DNA from: a bacterium UBP6_UBA1177
Lineage (GTDB): Bacteria; UBP6; UBA1177
Assembly (NCBI GenBank): GCA_002310995.1
Contig: DBYV01000045.1
Location: forward strand, 3,600 to 18,667
Length of the DNA stretch: 15,068 bases
Reading direction: 5' to 3'
Below, one piece after another: positions 13,555 to 15,068 of the stretch. Each line of letters opens with the position of its first letter. The stretch's first letter is position 1. Position numbers and translations under genes: made by a program. The notes under the pieces were generated by a model. It was not told where the DNA came from. It worked only from the letters and a program-made list of their open reading frames with translations, and did no database searches.

Positions 13555-15068
13555 ATGGCTGACTACAACAAAAGTTCTTTACGCAACGTCTGTGTCGCTG
13601 GACACGGCACATCGGGAAAAACGACTCTCGTCGAATCGCTGCTTTTCAACGCTGGTGCAATCAACAGACAGGGAACTGTCGCTGACGGCAACACTGTTTC
13701 GGACTTCACCGAAGAAGAGAAAAACAGAGGAATTTCGATTTCCGCATCAATCAACTCTGTTGAGTACAAACAGAATCTCATTACTTTCATCGACACTCCC
13801 GGATACTTCGATTTCGGCGGCGAACTTGCAGCTTCAATGCCTTTCTGCGAAGCGGCTCTTCTTACCGTTGAAGGTTCGACCGGCATCGACGCAGGAACCG
13901 AAAAGGCTTTCAAACTTGCAAAAAGACTCGGCAAATCGATCGCTTTCTTCATCAACGAAGTCGATCGTGACAACATAAACCTTGAATCGGCTTTCGAGAG
14001 CATTTCAAAAGAGCTCGAAATTCCGCTTGCACCTATCACTTATCCGGCTGCAACAGGCCAGAACGCTGATTCGATCATCGACATTTTCAAAGGCAAACTT
14101 GTAAAATACGCTAACGGCAAAAGAGCATCTGAAAGCGAAATTCCGGCTCAGTTCGCTGACAAAGTTCAGGAACTCAAGGAAAAGCTCATGGAAGCAGTCG
14201 CAGAGAGCGACGAAGAGCTTATGACCAAATACTTCGACGAAGGCGCACTTTCTGAAGAAGAGATCAACACCGGTCTCCACAAAGCTTTCTCGCAGGGAAC
14301 TGTTTATCCGGTATTCTTCGGCGCACCGAACAAAGGCATCGGCGTCGATATAGTACTTGACTCCGTCGTTGACTTCTTCCCGTCTCCGGACGGCAAGATC
14401 ATGCAGTTCGGTGAAGGCGAAATCGACACGAACGACGATTCCGTAACGAAAGGTATCATCTTCAAGGTCAACTCGATCCCGCAGTTCGGCGAAGTCTACG
14501 CGTTCAAACTTCTCCAGGGCAACCTTTCCGAAGGCGCTGACGTTTACAACATGTCTTCCGCATCGGCTGAAAAATTCGGCCAGCTTTTCTACACAAGAGG
14601 AAAAGACAGATTCCCGCTCAAAAACGTCGTTGCAGGTCAGATTGCTGTAACCGTTAAACTTAAAAACAGCAAAACCGGCGACCAGTTCTCCGACAACAAA
14701 GCTGCTGAAGTTTATCCGTTCCCGCTTATCGAATGGCCGGAAGCAATTGTCCGTGGTGCATTCGCAGGTGCTTCGAAAGAAGATACCGATAAAGTCGCTG
14801 CTGCAATCAAAAAGATGCAGATCGAAGACGCATCCTTCAAAATGGTCAACGATCCTGAGCTCAAACAGCTTTTCGTTGACGGTCTCGGCGAACTTCACCT
14901 CGAAGTTTTGGCTAAGAAAATCAAGAACCAATTCGGACTTGACGTTAAAATACTTGAACCGAGAATTCCTTACAGAGAAACAATCAAAGGAAAAGCTGAA
15001 GCACGTTACCGCCACAAAAAACAATCGGGCGGATCGGGCGAGTTCGCAGAAGTCAACATCGTTCTCGA
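13555..15068 (+). CDS. Elongation factor G paralogue (FusA2-like), 5' part
   Basis: The frame starts at ATG 13555 after a strong AGGAGGA and runs off the right edge; 504 residues are visible of about 680-700 expected. It is a translational GTPase of the EF-G family, with G domain, domain II (about 300-390) and domain III with DPELKQLFVDGLGELHLEVL, then LEPRIPYRETIKG and the start of domain IV. The G motifs are divergent. P-loop is GHGTSGKT (16-23), switch I has NRGISI (usually ERGITI), G3 is DTPGYFDF with Y84 in place of the catalytic His, and G4 is NEVD (134-137) instead of NKxD. This points to a secondary EF-G (FusA2 type) rather than the main translocase, whose gene would be elsewhere. DTPGY is known in FusA2 proteins; the Glu in G4 is less usual. 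Codons are strongly biased to C-ending forms (TTC, GAC, ATC), suggesting good expression. Confidence 0.9.
   Translation, partial: MADYNKSSLRNVCVAGHGTSGKTTLVESLLFNAGAINRQGTVADGNTVSDFTEEEKNRGISISASINSVEYKQNLITFIDTPGYFDFGGELAASMPFCEAALLTVEGSTGIDAGTEKAFKLAKRLGKSIAFFINEVDRDNINLESAFESISKELEIPLAPITYPAATGQNADSIIDIFKGKLVKYANGKRASESEIPAQFADKVQELKEKLMEAVAESDEELMTKYFDEGALSEEEINTGLHKAFSQGTVYPVFFGAPNKGIGVDIVLDSVVDFFPSPDGKIMQFGEGEIDTNDDSVTKGIIFKVNSIPQFGEVYAFKLLQGNLSEGADVYNMSSASAEKFGQLFYTRGKDRFPLKNVVAGQIAVTVKLKNSKTGDQFSDNKAAEVYPFPLIEWPEAIVRGAFAGASKEDTDKVAAAIKKMQIEDASFKMVNDPELKQLFVDGLGELHLEVLAKKIKNQFGLDVKILEPRIPYRETIKGKAEARYRHKKQSGGSGEFAEVNIVL

Noticed and set aside
13563..14039. 158-residue minus-strand frame
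   Set aside because: It is antisense to the G domain of EF-G and shows no recognisable motif.
14005..15024. 339-residue open frame on the minus strand
   Set aside because: It lies wholly antisense to the EF-G paralogue, is rich in Phe, Val and Ser as expected from reverse reading of GAA/TTC-biased codons, has no family motifs, and the plus strand is clearly coding.

Overview
This window is from a bacterial chromosome of moderate G+C content (judged by eye). The lineage is probably Gram-negative: there is a secreted, cysteine-rich lipoprotein with a sulfatase-modifying-factor fold, a Zn-type ribosomal protein L31, and a TcdA. I cannot name the taxon. The gene mix (grpE-dnaK-dnaJ without hrcA next to it, a CysN-like GTPase, Cys-rich SUMF1 lipoproteins, a second EF-G) would suit an anaerobic deltaproteobacterial/Myxococcota-like lineage, but that is a guess. 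Coding density is high, and no stretch over 300 bases lacks a gene. I see no tRNA, rRNA, insertion sequence or CRISPR array.

Left part (1-7111, all minus strand). Read in the direction of transcription: grpE, dnaK, a terminator, dnaJ, then tcdA (abutting dnaJ with no gap), rpmE (L31), a second terminator, prfA (RF1), a small cysteine-rich DUF6144-like protein, and the N-terminal part of a hexapeptide-repeat xenobiotic acyltransferase cut by the window edge. This is chaperone and translation housekeeping followed by two accessory genes. A good sigma70-type promoter lies upstream of grpE, with a perfect 10-bp palindrome in its spacer and A/T tracts upstream. No CIRCE element was seen.

Middle part (7112-11613, minus strand). 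One tight operon encodes a membrane hybrid histidine kinase, a Cys-rich SUMF1-fold lipoprotein (start overlaps the kinase stop by 4 bases), and a CysN-like GTPase whose C-terminus looks like an APS kinase domain that has lost its P-loop. No cysD is present in the window.

Right part (11614-15068, plus strand). A compact divergent promoter region with a dyad between the two promoters separates the kinase operon from a DusB-type tRNA-dihydrouridine synthase. The dus gene overlaps by 4 bases a small protein that is a collapsed sigma54-activator AAA+ domain (Walker B and GAFTGA segments missing) with an intact Fis-type helix-turn-helix. This resembles the enterobacterial dusB-fis operon and is the most interesting feature of the window. 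After a 159-base gap with a promoter and two hairpins comes a divergent EF-G paralogue, truncated by the window edge, with altered G-motifs (Tyr for the catalytic His, Glu for the Lys of NKxD).
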